NCBI RefSeq assembly: GCF_000383415.1
Contig: NZ_KB911263.1
Span: 62,001 to 126,000, forward strand
Reading direction: 5' to 3'
DNA length: 64,000 nt
DNA from: Hyphomicrobium zavarzinii ATCC 27496
Lineage (GTDB): Bacteria; Pseudomonadota; Alphaproteobacteria; Rhizobiales; Hyphomicrobiaceae
A program made the translations under genes and the position numbers. Positions 44,308 to 53,374 of the stretch are shown here, in pieces. The notes below the pieces were generated by a model, which saw only the letters and a list, made by a program, of their open reading frames with translations, did no database searches and was not told the origin of the DNA. Numbering within the stretch: position 1 is the first letter of the stretch; each line of letters opens with the position of its first letter.

Positions 44308-44835
44308 CTACCGGCTATGGGCGTAAATCGCGGGCTCGCTCGCAGGCGTATCGAAACACATCAGGATGTACGCCTGCCGCTCCGGTCCGGCCAGATGGCC
44401 GAACTTCGAGCCGTTGCTCTTCGCGAAGAAGGGCGCGAAGTCCTCCACGTCCTTGCGCGTGAAGAGCCCCGCCCAACGCCCATAGTTGGAGGCCCAGCAA
44501 TCCGCATCGCGCTCGCTCTGCAAAGTCGGCTGGATGACATGCCCCAGCACGTGATGGGCGCATTCGTGCATGAAGAAGAAGATCTGCAATTTGGCAGGCA
44601 GCTTCGCCATCCGCTCCGTATCGAGCGAGATGATCGGCATACGCTGGATGATGGAGGCGCGGCCCACGTCGCCCAGTTGCGTCGTCTGCAGCGTGCGGAC
44701 GAGGGCGCCCCGATAGTCATAGCAGCGCATCGGGTTGCCGCCGATGATGGGCTGAACCTCCAGCCCTTCGGCAACCGCAGGGCGGCCGCCGATGGCCAGC
44801 AGTGCAAGAACGAGCGAGAGTGCCGATACCCTCAT
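44308..44835 (-). CDS. Secreted HExxH metallopeptidase-like protein
   Basis: A 175-residue exported protein. Signal peptide RVSALSLVLALLAIGGRPAV; then the zinc motif HECAHH (His90, Glu91, His94) and, 13 residues later, SERDADCW, an ExxxD (Glu108, Asp112) like the third ligand of M48-type peptidases. The conserved spacing suggests a real active site in a very small periplasmic peptidase. Cys residues at 38, 92 and 113 may form a disulfide. The family is not recognised. The ATG at 44835 begins the signal peptide; a longer frame adds 39 unlikely residues. Confidence 0.65.
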   Translation of the reverse strand: MRVSALSLVLALLAIGGRPAVAEGLEVQPIIGGNPMRCYDYRGALVRTLQTTQLGDVGRASIIQRMPIISLDTERMAKLPAKLQIFFFMHECAHHVLGHVIQPTLQSERDADCWASNYGRWAGLFTRKDVEDFAPFFAKSNGSKFGHLAGPERQAYILMCFDTPASEPAIYAHSR

Positions 44836-45094
44836 TCCGCGACCCCTAGGATGCGTACAGTGCTCGACTGTTGAACGAAGGCTAGAGTCTTCCCGATCTC
44901 TCCCGCAAGGGGATAAGTTTGACGCACCGGCGGGCACTGTGCGCAGCCGCACCTCAAGCCGCTGGCGGTCAAGGTCAAATCGAAAGAACGCACCAGATCA
45001 TCAGCCGGCGGAGGCCCGTGCGATGGCGCGTGTGCGATGGCTGTAGGGGTGTGAGGCTCTGAGAATCGCGTCGCCGTTCTCGGCGTGGCGCTTG

Positions 45095-45484
45095 CTATTT
45101 CGAAACCGGCTCGACCGGAAACCCGGCCTCGCGCCATGCGGTGAACCCGCCGCCGAGATGCGCCACGGAATCGAGCCCCATGTCCTGCGCGGCCTTGGTC
45201 GCGAGGGCCGAGCGCCATCCGCTCGCGCAGTAGAATACGAAACGGCGCGGCTCCGCGAAGACCGGCTTGTGATACGGGCTCTCGGGATCGATCCAGAATT
45301 CCAGCATTCCACGCGGGCAATGGAACGCACCGGGAATACGCCCCTCGCGCTCGAGCTCGCGGCGGTCCCGCAAGTCGACGAGCTGGATCTCGCCCCGATC
45401 GGCGAGGTTACGCACCTCGGCGGCACCGAGCGTCGTGATCTCGGCGTTCGCCGCGTCGAGGAGCTGTCGGTAGCCGACCTTCAT
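45095..45484 (-). CDS. Rhodanese-domain protein
   Basis: A 129-residue single rhodanese domain. The active-site loop is FYCASGWRSALATKAAQDMG (Cys86, Arg91), preceded by IQLVDLRDRRELEREGRIPG and followed by VAHLGGGFTAWREAGFPV. Rhodaneses move sulfane sulfur to acceptors such as cyanide or protein thiols. It is the gene after pntB on the same strand, 50 bp away, but no clear link to transhydrogenase is known. The cellular acceptor is unknown. Confidence 0.9.
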   Translation of the reverse strand: MKVGYRQLLDAANAEITTLGAAEVRNLADRGEIQLVDLRDRRELEREGRIPGAFHCPRGMLEFWIDPESPYHKPVFAEPRRFVFYCASGWRSALATKAAQDMGLDSVAHLGGGFTAWREAGFPVEPVSK

Positions 45485-45534
45485 GCGTAGATCACCAGCG
45501 GCGGCCGCACGAGCGCGCGGCCGCGATCATCGGA

Positions 45535-46938
45535 TTAGTGGCCAAGGGCCTTGGCAATCTCTTCCGTCATCTTCTTCGCGTCGCCGAGCACCATCACGGT
45601 GTTGTCGCGATAGAATACGGGATTGTCGATGCCGGCATAGCCCGACGCGAGCGAGCGCTTATTGAAGAACACGGTCGCGGCCTTCCACACCTGCAGCACG
45701 GGCATGCCGTAGATTGGCGAGGACTTGTCGTCCTCGGCCGCGGGGTTCACGACGTCGTTGGCGCCGATGACGTAGACCGCATCGGCCTGCGAGAACTCGG
45801 AATTGATGTCCTCGAGCTCGAACACCTCGTCATAAGGCACGTTCGCTTCCGCGAGCAGCACGTTCATGTGTCCCGGCATACGGCCAGCCACGGGATGGAT
45901 CGCGTACTTCACCTCGACGCCGGCCTTCTTCAGATTGTCGGCCATTTCGCGCAGCGCGTGCTGAGCTTGGGCGACGGCCATGCCGTAGCCGGGCACGATG
46001 ATGACCTTGGAGGCGTTCTTGAGGATGTAGGCCGCGTCCTCGGCAGATCCGAGCTTCACCGGCTTCTGCTCGCCGCCGCCGCCGGCCGCCGCCGTCTCGC
46101 CGCCGAAACCGCCCGCGATCACCGAGATGAAGCTGCGGTTCATGCCCTTGCACATGATGTAGGAAAGGATGGCACCCGACGAGCCGACCAGCGCGCCCGT
46201 GATAATGAGGGCGATGTTGCCGAGCGTGAAGCCGATGCCGGCGGCCGCCCAGCCTGAGTAGGAGTTGAGCATCGACACCACGACCGGCATGTCCGCGCCG
46301 CCGATCGGGATGATGATCAGCACGCCGAACACCAGCGCGATGGCAGTGATCGCCCAGAACAGCGTCGCATCGCCACCCGAAATGCAGAACTTGTAGATGA
46401 GCACGGCGAGCGCAAGGAACAGGCCGAGGTTCACCACATGGCGCATGGGCAGGATGATCGGCGCGCCCGACATGCGGCCCGAGAGCTTCGCGAACGCGAT
46501 CACCGAACCCGTGAACGTGATGGCGCCGATAGCGAGGCCGAGTCCCATTTCCACGAGGCTTGCGGGCGCGATGGAGCCTGGATGGCCGATGCCGAAAGCC
46601 TCGGGTGCATAGAGCGCCGCCGCCGCGACGAACACCGCCGCGAGACCGACGAGCGAGTGGAACGCGGCCACCAGCTCCGGCATCTGGGTCATCGGGATTT
46701 TCTTGGCGATGACGGCACCGATCCCCGCGCCGAGGCCGAGGCCAGCGAAGATCAGCAGCCACGTCAGCACGTTCTGCGGGCTCGACACCGCGAGCGTCGT
46801 CAGCACGGCGATCGTCATGCCGATCATGCCGTAGAGATTGCCTTTGCGGCTCGTCTCCGGATGAGAAAGGCCGCGTAGCGCCAGGATGAACAGCACACCG
46901 GCGACGAGGTAGAGGAACGCAGCGGCATTGGCGGTCAT
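45535..46938 (-). CDS. pntB: NAD(P) transhydrogenase subunit beta
   Basis: A 467-residue subunit carrying part of the membrane channel (nine or so helices in the first 280 residues) and the NADP-binding domain III (IIVPGYGMAVAQAQHALREM, then YAIHPVAGRMPGHMNVLLAE and VYVIGANDVVNPAAEDDKSS). With PntAa and PntAb it couples proton entry to hydride transfer from NADH to NADP+. It is separated from pntAb by an extra gene (46945-47547). The protein ends with KMTEEIAKALGH, as typical. Confidence 0.95.
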   Translation of the reverse strand: MTANAAAFLYLVAGVLFILALRGLSHPETSRKGNLYGMIGMTIAVLTTLAVSSPQNVLTWLLIFAGLGLGAGIGAVIAKKIPMTQMPELVAAFHSLVGLAAVFVAAAALYAPEAFGIGHPGSIAPASLVEMGLGLAIGAITFTGSVIAFAKLSGRMSGAPIILPMRHVVNLGLFLALAVLIYKFCISGGDATLFWAITAIALVFGVLIIIPIGGADMPVVVSMLNSYSGWAAAGIGFTLGNIALIITGALVGSSGAILSYIMCKGMNRSFISVIAGGFGGETAAAGGGGEQKPVKLGSAEDAAYILKNASKVIIVPGYGMAVAQAQHALREMADNLKKAGVEVKYAIHPVAGRMPGHMNVLLAEANVPYDEVFELEDINSEFSQADAVYVIGANDVVNPAAEDDKSSPIYGMPVLQVWKAATVFFNKRSLASGYAGIDNPVFYRDNTVMVLGDAKKMTEEIAKALGH

Positions 46939-46944
46939 GACGAA

Positions 46945-47547
46945 TTAGTCCTTCATGGCTTCAACCGAGCCGGTGGGAAACACCACTCCGGCGAACTCGG
47001 GATAGACCTTCCTCAGAATTTCGATCTGCTGCACTTCGCTGACCCGGAGCAGATACCAGGCTCCCCCGTCCATCAGCGCCAGCGTGTGGGAGTTCACCGA
47101 GATATTGCCGTTTCCGGCATCCATCACGGTGATAGTCGGGATCAACGCAAACGGCGTTCCGTCGGCAAGCTGCTTCTCCTCCAGCTTGGACGTATCCATG
47201 CCGAACGAGACGAGCTTCACGGTCTCGAGCGCCTGCTTCGTCATCCCGATAACGAGCGTGCGAAGCTTGTCTCTCTCGAGGCCCGCCTGCTCCGCGATGT
47301 GCGAGAGAACGCGGGGCGGAATGGTGTCCACCACCACGCCATAGTCGCTCCCGCGCATGGCAGCATCGAACCGTTGAACCGTCGCCTTCAGCGAGCCGAC
47401 TTCGTCGCCGCTGAGGCTGCGGGCGGCGGCGATGCCGTACGATCCGGCGAGCAGGAGAAACGCAAGTGTCAACGCTCCCGGACGGCGCAAGAAGCGCCGA
47501 GCCGGCACGGCCGGAAGCCGAAGCGTTTCTCCCAGGCGACGGAGCAT
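46945..47547 (-). CDS. Unknown exported protein inside the pnt operon
   Basis: A 200-residue protein with a basic N-terminus and a hydrophobic segment (ALTLAFLLLAGSYGIAAA, about residues 25-42), probably a signal peptide or anchor. The mature part is a compact alpha/beta sequence: VGSLKATVQRFDAAMRGSDY, DTIPPRVLSHIAEQAGLERD, GTPFALIPTITVMDAGNGNI and VYPEFAGVVFP. Its ATG shares one base with the pntAb stop (TGATG), and it ends six bases before pntB starts, so it is fully part of the operon. No known transhydrogenase subunit has this sequence. A beta-barrel or NTF2-like fold is possible, not shown. Confidence 0.7.
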   Translation of the reverse strand: MLRRLGETLRLPAVPARRFLRRPGALTLAFLLLAGSYGIAAARSLSGDEVGSLKATVQRFDAAMRGSDYGVVVDTIPPRVLSHIAEQAGLERDKLRTLVIGMTKQALETVKLVSFGMDTSKLEEKQLADGTPFALIPTITVMDAGNGNISVNSHTLALMDGGAWYLLRVSEVQQIEILRKVYPEFAGVVFPTGSVEAMKD

Positions 47548-47981
47548 CAGTGACGTCCACCCTTGCCGCCGGCGCTGTCCTTCTTCTTGTACATCGCGAG
47601 CATGCGGCTGGTGACAAGGAAGCCGCCGAAGATGTTGATCGAGGCCATCACCAGGGCGAGGAACCCGAAGATGCGAGCGAGCGTCGTGCCTTCAGCGACG
47701 AGCTCGACGCCGACCGCGAGCAGTGCGCCGACCACGATTACGGAGCTGATCGCATTGGTGACGCTCATCAGCGGCGTGTGCAGCGCGGGCGTGACGCTCC
47801 ACACCACGTAATAGCCGACGAAGATCGCCATCACGAACACCATGAGGCGATAGATCGAGGGATCGACCGCGCCGCCGATGCCGTCACCGGACGCGAAAGC
47901 CGCCTGGCCGGAGAGAGCGAGCGCGAGAGCCGCGCCCAATCCCGCGGCGAGCGGAGAAAGGAAAAGCGATGCCTTTTTCAT
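47547..47981 (-). CDS. pntAB: NAD(P) transhydrogenase subunit alpha 2 (membrane part)
   Basis: A 144-residue membrane subunit. An N-terminal hydrophobic leader-like segment ([20 protein letters not shown]) precedes four transmembrane helices with the family motif [20 protein letters not shown] (about residues 53-72), then [14 protein letters not shown] and [19 protein letters not shown]. In this three-gene form the alpha subunit is split from its NAD-binding part. The leader is longer than usual for the family. It follows pntAa by 11 bp. Confidence 0.93.
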   Translation of the reverse strand: MKKASLFLSPLAAGLGAALALALSGQAAFASGDGIGGAVDPSIYRLMVFVMAIFVGYYVVWSVTPALHTPLMSVTNAISSVIVVGALLAVGVELVAEGTTLARIFGFLALVMASINIFGGFLVTSRMLAMYKKKDSAGGKGGRH

Positions 47982-47992
47982 GAGCAGGACCC

Positions 47993-49132
47993 TCAGGCGG
48001 CCGGTTGCGGAGCGAGGCTGGGATGCACGATCTTGCCGTCCTTGGCGACCAGCGTCCCCTTCAGGATCTCGTCGTCCCAGTTGACCTTGAGCACCTTCTC
48101 CTTCTTGTCGAAGAAGAGCTCGAGGAACGTATAGAGGTTCTTCGCGTAGAGGTTCGACGCGTTGACCGGCACCGTGCCCGCAAGATTGATGGGTCCGACG
48201 ATCTTCACGCCCGAGACTTCCACCGTCTGCCCCGGCACCGTCGCCTCGCAGTTGCCGCCGCGCTCGGCGGCGAGATCCACGATCACCGAGCCGGGCTTCA
48301 TGCTCTCGACCATGGCGCGCGTGATGAGACGCGGCGCCGGACGGCCGGGAATGAGCGCGGTCGTGATGACGATGTCCTGGGTCTTGATGTGGCTGGCCAC
48401 CAGCTCGGCCTGCTTGGCTTGATACTCCGGCGACATCGGCTTGGCGTAACCGGCAGCCGTCTGCGCCTGCTTGAACTCGTCATCCTCGACCGCGATGAAC
48501 TTCGCGCCGAGCGACTGCACCTGCTCCTTCGTGGCTGGGCGCACGTCCGTCGCCGACACCACCGCGCCGAGACGTCGCGCCGTCGCGATTGCCTGCAGAC
48601 CCGCGACGCCGACGCCCATGATGAAGGCCTTGGCCGCCGGAACGGTGCCGGCAGCGGTCATCATCATCGGCAGTGCCTGTCCGAACTGCGAAGCGGCATC
48701 CACCACCGCCTTGTAGCCGGCAAGGTTGGCCTGGCTCGACAGCACGTCCATCGACTGGGCACGGCTGATGCGCGGCATGAACTCCATGGAGAAGAGGCTC
48801 GCGCCCGTCCCCGCCAGCGGCTCGATACCGGCCTTGTCGTAGGGGTCCAGGATCGCCGCCACGATGGCACCCGGCTTGAGCTGCTTGACCTCGTCCACCG
48901 AGGGACGGCGCACCTTGAGCAGGATGTCGGCCCCGGCCAGCGTCTCCGCAGCCGTGCCGGCGATCTCCGCGCCTTGCGCCTTGAGCACCTCGTCGGAGAA
49001 ACGGGAGCGAAGCCCCGCGCCGCTCTGGACGCGAACCTTTGCGCCAAGCGCCGCGAGCTTTTTCACCGTCTCGGGCGAGACCGCGACGCGCGGCTCATCC
49101 GGCCCTTCGGCCGTCACAGCAATCGTAACCAT
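47993..49132 (-). CDS. pntAA: NAD(P) transhydrogenase subunit alpha 1 (NAD-binding)
   Basis: A 379-residue soluble domain I. It begins [20 protein letters not shown], has [20 protein letters not shown] and [20 protein letters not shown], the NAD fold [20 protein letters not shown] (about residues 166-185), [20 protein letters not shown] and [18 protein letters not shown]. It takes hydride from NADH and passes it to NADP in PntB. I start at the ATG at 49132, where homology begins; an upstream frame adds 28 non-family residues. It follows the small oxidase subunit IV gene by 156 bp on the same strand. Confidence 0.95.
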   Translation of the reverse strand: MVTIAVTAEGPDEPRVAVSPETVKKLAALGAKVRVQSGAGLRSRFSDEVLKAQGAEIAGTAAETLAGADILLKVRRPSVDEVKQLKPGAIVAAILDPYDKAGIEPLAGTGASLFSMEFMPRISRAQSMDVLSSQANLAGYKAVVDAASQFGQALPMMMTAAGTVPAAKAFIMGVGVAGLQAIATARRLGAVVSATDVRPATKEQVQSLGAKFIAVEDDEFKQAQTAAGYAKPMSPEYQAKQAELVASHIKTQDIVITTALIPGRPAPRLITRAMVESMKPGSVIVDLAAERGGNCEATVPGQTVEVSGVKIVGPINLAGTVPVNASNLYAKNLYTFLELFFDKKEKVLKVNWDDEILKGTLVAKDGKIVHPSLAPQPAA

Positions 49133-49288
49133 CGGACCATCCGTAGACACGTCGATGAGACCGGCCATGCCGGCCCCGGGGCCATCCCCGGCAAGCACAG
49201 CGTGCCAGGCGTCCACAACAGCGAGCCGTGCGAAAAATCGCCAGTCAGCGCGCCATCCGACACCCGGACACGCTCGTGAAGTCTTGGA

Positions 49289-49432
49289 TTAGACGAGGAA
49301 GAACGCCATGCCGGCAAGCAGCAGGACAAGGAACACGATCGCGAACTTGGTCCAGCCGATGAAGTTTGCATACGTGCGGTTGTGCTCAGCGTAGTCCATT
49401 GCCGGATGACCGCCCGCTGTATTGACCCCCAT
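49289..49432 (-). CDS. aa3-type cytochrome c oxidase subunit IV, small form
   Basis: A 47-residue protein. It begins MGVNTAGGHPAMDYAEHNRT, continues YANFIGWTKFAIV and ends in a single membrane helix (VFLVLLLAGMAFFLV). This is the alphaproteobacterial COX4_pro_2 type subunit IV, a one-helix accessory of the aa3 oxidase. GGGAGG sits eight bases before the ATG. The main oxidase genes are elsewhere; its place just upstream of pntAA is a familiar arrangement in Rhizobiales. Confidence 0.88.
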   Translation of the reverse strand: MGVNTAGGHPAMDYAEHNRTYANFIGWTKFAIVFLVLLLAGMAFFLV

Positions 49433-49637
49433 AAAAACCTCCCGGGATGTGCATTGGTTATATTCGCTTGGTAACCCAAGCCACCCCGCGCATCAAGCCC
49501 GCCGCGCGTTCTACGTGCGGAAGATCAAACCCCGGAACTGCCGCGGGAAGGGCCTAAATCTGGGCCAAATCAGGTGTCAGTACCGGCAAGCCCCTCCAAA
49601 CGTCGACCAAAGACGGAGTGGGCTGCAGGAGCCTCTG

Positions 49638-50531
49638 ATGCCCAAACGTCTGACCGCCGGACCGTTTCTCGACGGAACATACACCCGATTTGGTCGACTC
49701 GCTGCCGCCCTGGCCGCGCTCGCGGCACTGGCTCTGCCGGCCTTCGCGCTCGAAGAGCCACCCGGCGAGATGCCCGCGCTCAAGGCCTGCGAAAAGCGTC
49801 TCTGCACGATGATTCTCGACAAGAGCGCCAAGGGCGACGACCTCAAGTGTGACGTTCAGAAGACCTGGGCGAAATCCTCCCTAGAGGGCGGCGAAAGCAA
49901 GGGTGTGTCCTGGGGATTCGGCGATGCGCGCTGCTCGGTGAACCTGAAGCTCGGCCGCGCCGACATCGTCGCGGCGCTCACCAAGCCGAAGCACACCGTT
50001 TTCATCCCCGCCCACGAGGTCAACTGCGTCATCGAGCGTGAAGGCCAGGTCAAGCCGCTGACCGCCAAGGTCGCGCCGAAGCTGGTGTTCAAGGGTGGAA
50101 AGGCCGACAAGGTCTGGATCAACCTCGAAAGCATCGACGGCCCGGCCGACGTCAAGTCGACCATCTGGACCGCCGCCAAGCTCGAGGATTCGATCGGCAT
50201 CTTCCACCGCCCGATGATCAAGTCGATCAACAAGTTCATGCACTCCCAGTGCGCCAAGCGCTATGGGCCCGACGCGAAACCGGAAACGGCGGACAAGAAG
50301 GATGGGAAGGACAGCAAGACCAAGGTCGCGGCGCCCGCGGTGAAAACCCCGGCCGCCAAAACGGAGGCTGCGAAGGCCGCCACGAAGGCGGAGAAGCCCG
50401 CGCCGGTGAAAGCCGATGCTGCGTCCACGCCCGCTTCCGCCAAGGCCGAAGCCAAAAAGGACGCGCCGAACGAGGCCAGCCCGGCCACCGCGCCGCCGCC
50501 GAAGGAGCGGGCCACGGCCTCCGCCCCCTAG
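49638..50531 (+). CDS. Secreted protein with Lys/Ala/Pro-rich tail
   Basis: A 297-residue protein with a signal peptide (LAAALAALAALALPAFALEE). The first half is a compact domain with Cys residues in KACEKRLC, DLKCDVQ, ARCSVNL and EVNCVIE, so two or three disulfides are likely. It contains KTWAKSSLEGGESKGVSWGF and IWTAAKLEDSIGIFH. The last 90 residues are a repetitive, highly charged tail of Ala, Lys, Pro and Thr. I do not recognise the family. The start has AGGAG before the ATG. It converges on the DUF1285 gene with five bases between stops. Confidence 0.65.
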   Translation: MPKRLTAGPFLDGTYTRFGRLAAALAALAALALPAFALEEPPGEMPALKACEKRLCTMILDKSAKGDDLKCDVQKTWAKSSLEGGESKGVSWGFGDARCSVNLKLGRADIVAALTKPKHTVFIPAHEVNCVIEREGQVKPLTAKVAPKLVFKGGKADKVWINLESIDGPADVKSTIWTAAKLEDSIGIFHRPMIKSINKFMHSQCAKRYGPDAKPETADKKDGKDSKTKVAAPAVKTPAAKTEAAKAATKAEKPAPVKADAASTPASAKAEAKKDAPNEASPATAPPPKERATASAP

Positions 50532-50536
50532 CAGGC

Positions 50537-51079
50537 TCACACGTCCGGCAACGGAAAGAAGACCCCCTCGCTCCAGATCCCGAGGCCGGATCCATCGGGA
50601 CCTTCGCACGCGAGATCGACGAGATCGTACACCAGCGCCCGCGTCACCAGCGCGTCCAGGCGGCCTCGCACGTGGACATAGGGCTTGAGCCCTCCGTCCC
50701 GCCCCTCCGCCACGAACCGGAGCGGATGGTCAGCTCCGCATCTGACGACGTCATCCACATTGGTGCGGAACAGCAGAGACTGCCCGCGCCCCGCCCCGCT
50801 GGCCTCCATCTCGACGGCGATGAACGGGACGTCTGCCACCGCCACGTCGACCTTCTCGACCGGGGTCACCAGGAAGTAGCGCCCATCCTCGTCGCGCCGC
50901 AGGACGCGTGCAAAGAGCTTCACCAGCGCCGGGCGGGGAATGCGGCTGCCCTGGTAGTGCCAGCTCCCGTCACGGGCGATGGCAAGACCGATGTCGCCGC
51001 AATAGGGCGGGTTCCAGCGCTCGACCGGCGCGGCGCCGCTCTGGTCAGCGTTCTTGAGAAGATCCTGGAGCCTGTCCAT
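50537..51079 (-). CDS. DUF1285 protein
   Basis: A 180-residue DUF1285 protein: WNPPYCGDIGLAIARDGSWH (about residues 22-41), IPRPALVKLFARVLRRDEDG, RYFLVTPVEKVDVAVADVPF and LVYDLVDLACEG. The family has an SPFH-unrelated two-domain beta fold and no known function; it is common in alphaproteobacteria. Position next to the MoxR operon (divergent, 292 bp) is a conserved neighbourhood in many Rhizobiales. Confidence 0.88.
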   Translation of the reverse strand: MDRLQDLLKNADQSGAAPVERWNPPYCGDIGLAIARDGSWHYQGSRIPRPALVKLFARVLRRDEDGRYFLVTPVEKVDVAVADVPFIAVEMEASGAGRGQSLLFRTNVDDVVRCGADHPLRFVAEGRDGGLKPYVHVRGRLDALVTRALVYDLVDLACEGPDGSGLGIWSEGVFFPLPDV

Positions 51080-51371
51080 CGTGTCCGCGTCTCGCGCTCA
51101 ACTCGTGAAAATCATGGCTCGGTCAGACCATTAGTCAAATGCTCGCCTGCCGCAAAACAGGAGGATGGGGGAAGCCGCGATCGCACCCCGCCTCAGCCCT
51201 TCGTTTGCCATCCGCTTCACGCGCATTTCAATGGGTAAGGTAGTATCCCGAGGCGTCTTACCGAGTATTAACTTGACCTGGAGCCCCGCGAGCCGGTCAC
51301 ATCCCTAAGATGCGCGTCAGGCTTGTCCCGGCGGCGCCCCTTTAAACACGAGAGCTGGGCCCTTTCCATCC

Positions 51372-52370
51372 ATGAGCACCGTCATCCAGACTGAAGAAGC
51401 GATTGTGCCAAAGCTCGAAGCGGCGGCCGAGCGCATCAAGCGCGCCCACAAAGCGGCCGGCTCGGTGATTTTCGGCCAGGACGTGGTGATCGAGCGGACG
51501 CTGATCACCATCCTCTCTGGTGGACACGCGCTTCTCATCGGCGTTCCCGGTCTCGCCAAGACCCTTCTCGTCGAGACGCTCGGCCGCGTGCTCGGCCTCG
51601 ACGCGAAGCGCATCCAGTTCACGCCTGACCTCATGCCGTCCGACATCATCGGCTCAGAGGTGCTGGAGGAGAGCCCTGGCCAGCGCCGCTCGTTCCGCTT
51701 CATCAAGGGACCGATCTTCACCCAGCTTCTGATGGCGGACGAGATCAACCGAGCCTCGCCCAAGACACAGTCGGCCCTTCTACAGGCCATGCAGGAGCAT
51801 CACGTAACGGTGGCGGGCACCCGCCATGACGTGCCCCAGCCGTTCCACGTGCTCGCGACCCAGAACCCGCTGGAGCAGGAAGGCACCTACCCGCTGCCGG
51901 AAGCCCAGCTCGACCGCTTCCTGCTCGAGATCGACGTCACCTACCCGGATCTCGCAGCCGAGCGGCGTATGTTGTATGCGACCACAGGTACTGACGAGCG
52001 CGTCGTCGAAAGCGTGCTGAACGCCGGCGAGCTGATGAGCATTCAACGCCTCGTGCGGCAGATCCCCGTGCCCGACAAGGTCGTGGAGGCGATCCTCAAA
52101 CTCGTGCGCTCTGCGCGCCCGGGCACCGGCGCCAATGCCGACACGGATCGCTTCGTGGCATGGGGACCCGGCCCCCGCGCCAGCCAGGCCTTGATGCTCG
52201 CCGTGCGCGCCAAGGCGCTCATCGACGGACGCTTGGCCCCCTCGATCGACGACGTGATCGAGCTGGCCGAGCCGGTTCTCAAGCATCGCATGGCGCTCTC
52301 GTTCGCGGCGCGAGCCGAGGGCGAGGAGCTTGGTCCTCTCATCGCACGCCTGGCCCAGGCGGTGGAGTAA
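51372..52370 (+). CDS. MoxR-family AAA+ ATPase
   Basis: A 332-residue AAA+ chaperone-like ATPase. Walker A is GVPGLAKTLL (about residues 57-66), Walker B LLMADEINRASPKTQSALLQ (about 118-137), sensor I VLATQNPLEQEGTYPLPEAQ and the lid helix region near 270. MoxR ATPases act with vWA proteins to insert cofactors or mature target complexes (as RavA-ViaA, NorQ-NorD). It leads an operon with DUF58 and two vWA-like membrane proteins, five bases ahead of the next gene. Confidence 0.94.
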   Translation: MSTVIQTEEAIVPKLEAAAERIKRAHKAAGSVIFGQDVVIERTLITILSGGHALLIGVPGLAKTLLVETLGRVLGLDAKRIQFTPDLMPSDIIGSEVLEESPGQRRSFRFIKGPIFTQLLMADEINRASPKTQSALLQAMQEHHVTVAGTRHDVPQPFHVLATQNPLEQEGTYPLPEAQLDRFLLEIDVTYPDLAAERRMLYATTGTDERVVESVLNAGELMSIQRLVRQIPVPDKVVEAILKLVRSARPGTGANADTDRFVAWGPGPRASQALMLAVRAKALIDGRLAPSIDDVIELAEPVLKHRMALSFAARAEGEELGPLIARLAQAVE

Positions 52371-52375
52371 AGCTG

Positions 52376-53374
52376 ATGGCGGCGCCCCATGGGGGCATCC
52401 CCGGAAAGTCATCCGAACAGCACGACGCGCAGGTTTTCAGCCTGGAGCGCGACGCCCATGGCGTGGCCGACCGGCTGCCCGACCTGCTGCTTGAAGCCGA
52501 CCGCATCGCGCAGACCGTGGCCCATGGCGTCCACGGCCGCCGCCGCGCCGGTCCCGGCGAGACCTTCTGGCAGTTCCGCACCTACGAGCCTCAGGACGCC
52601 GCGCAACTGATCGACTGGCGCCGCTCCGCCAGCTCCGATCATCTCTATGTCCGCGAGCGGGAATGGGAGGCCGCGCACACGCTGTGGCTCTGGCCGGACC
52701 TGTCTCCGTCCATGAATTTCCGTAGCCATCTCGCATCCGTCACGAAGCGCGATCGCGCCCTCGTGCTCACACTCGCAGCCGCCGAGCTGCTGGTCAGAAG
52801 TGGCGAGCGCGTGGGCCTTCTGGGCCTCACACAGCCGACTTCGAGCCGGCGCGCCGCGACCCGCATCGCGGAAGCCATCGCCTCGAATTCGGACGTACCG
52901 CAACTCGCCTCCGGCAAACCGTCGAACGCGCGCGTGAGCCGCTTCTCGGGGCTCATTCTCGCGAGCGATTTCCTTGATCCAATCGAGACCATCCGCGAAA
53001 GCGTCGAGGTACTGGCCGCGAACGGCGCGACGGGTCACATGATCCAGGTGCTCGATCCCGCCGAGGAGACCCTGCCTTACGAAGGACGCACCGAGTTCCT
53101 CGGCCTCGAAGGCGGAGAGAGCTGGATTGCGGACCGCGCCGAAAGCCTTCGCACCCGCTACCAGGCCCGCCTCAAGGCGCACCGCGACGAGTTGCAGGCG
53201 CTTGCCGTGCGTCTCGGCTGGTCGTTCCTCGTCCATCATACCGACCGCCCGGCAACCGAGCCGTTGCTCACCCTGATCATGCGCCTCGAAGGGCGCGATT
53301 CCGGATACCGCTGGCAGATACCGACGCCGGGGGCCGCCGAGCACGGCGCGCCCGGCACTGAAGGAGCCCCATGA
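52376..53374 (+). CDS. DUF58 protein with vWA domain
   Basis: A 332-residue DUF58 protein. The signature is WQFRTYEPQDAAQLIDWRRS (about residues 65-84), and the vWA metal site is intact in PDLSPSMNF (D108-x-S110-x-S112). DUF58 proteins are the usual MoxR partners. The ATG at 52376 follows the moxR stop by five bases. Its own stop overlaps the next gene by four bases (ATGA), so all are translated together. Confidence 0.92.
   Translation: MAAPHGGIPGKSSEQHDAQVFSLERDAHGVADRLPDLLLEADRIAQTVAHGVHGRRRAGPGETFWQFRTYEPQDAAQLIDWRRSASSDHLYVREREWEAAHTLWLWPDLSPSMNFRSHLASVTKRDRALVLTLAAAELLVRSGERVGLLGLTQPTSSRRAATRIAEAIASNSDVPQLASGKPSNARVSRFSGLILASDFLDPIETIRESVEVLAANGATGHMIQVLDPAEETLPYEGRTEFLGLEGGESWIADRAESLRTRYQARLKAHRDELQALAVRLGWSFLVHHTDRPATEPLLTLIMRLEGRDSGYRWQIPTPGAAEHGAPGTEGAP

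Noticed and set aside
51257-51271. CtrA-like site CTTA-N7-TTAA before moxR
   Set aside because: One mismatch; sites of this quality are expected by chance about a few times in a window of this size, so it is not counted with the two perfect boxes.
51273-51301. TTGACC as a moxR promoter -35
   Set aside because: No acceptable -10 at 16-19 bases; too weak to annotate.
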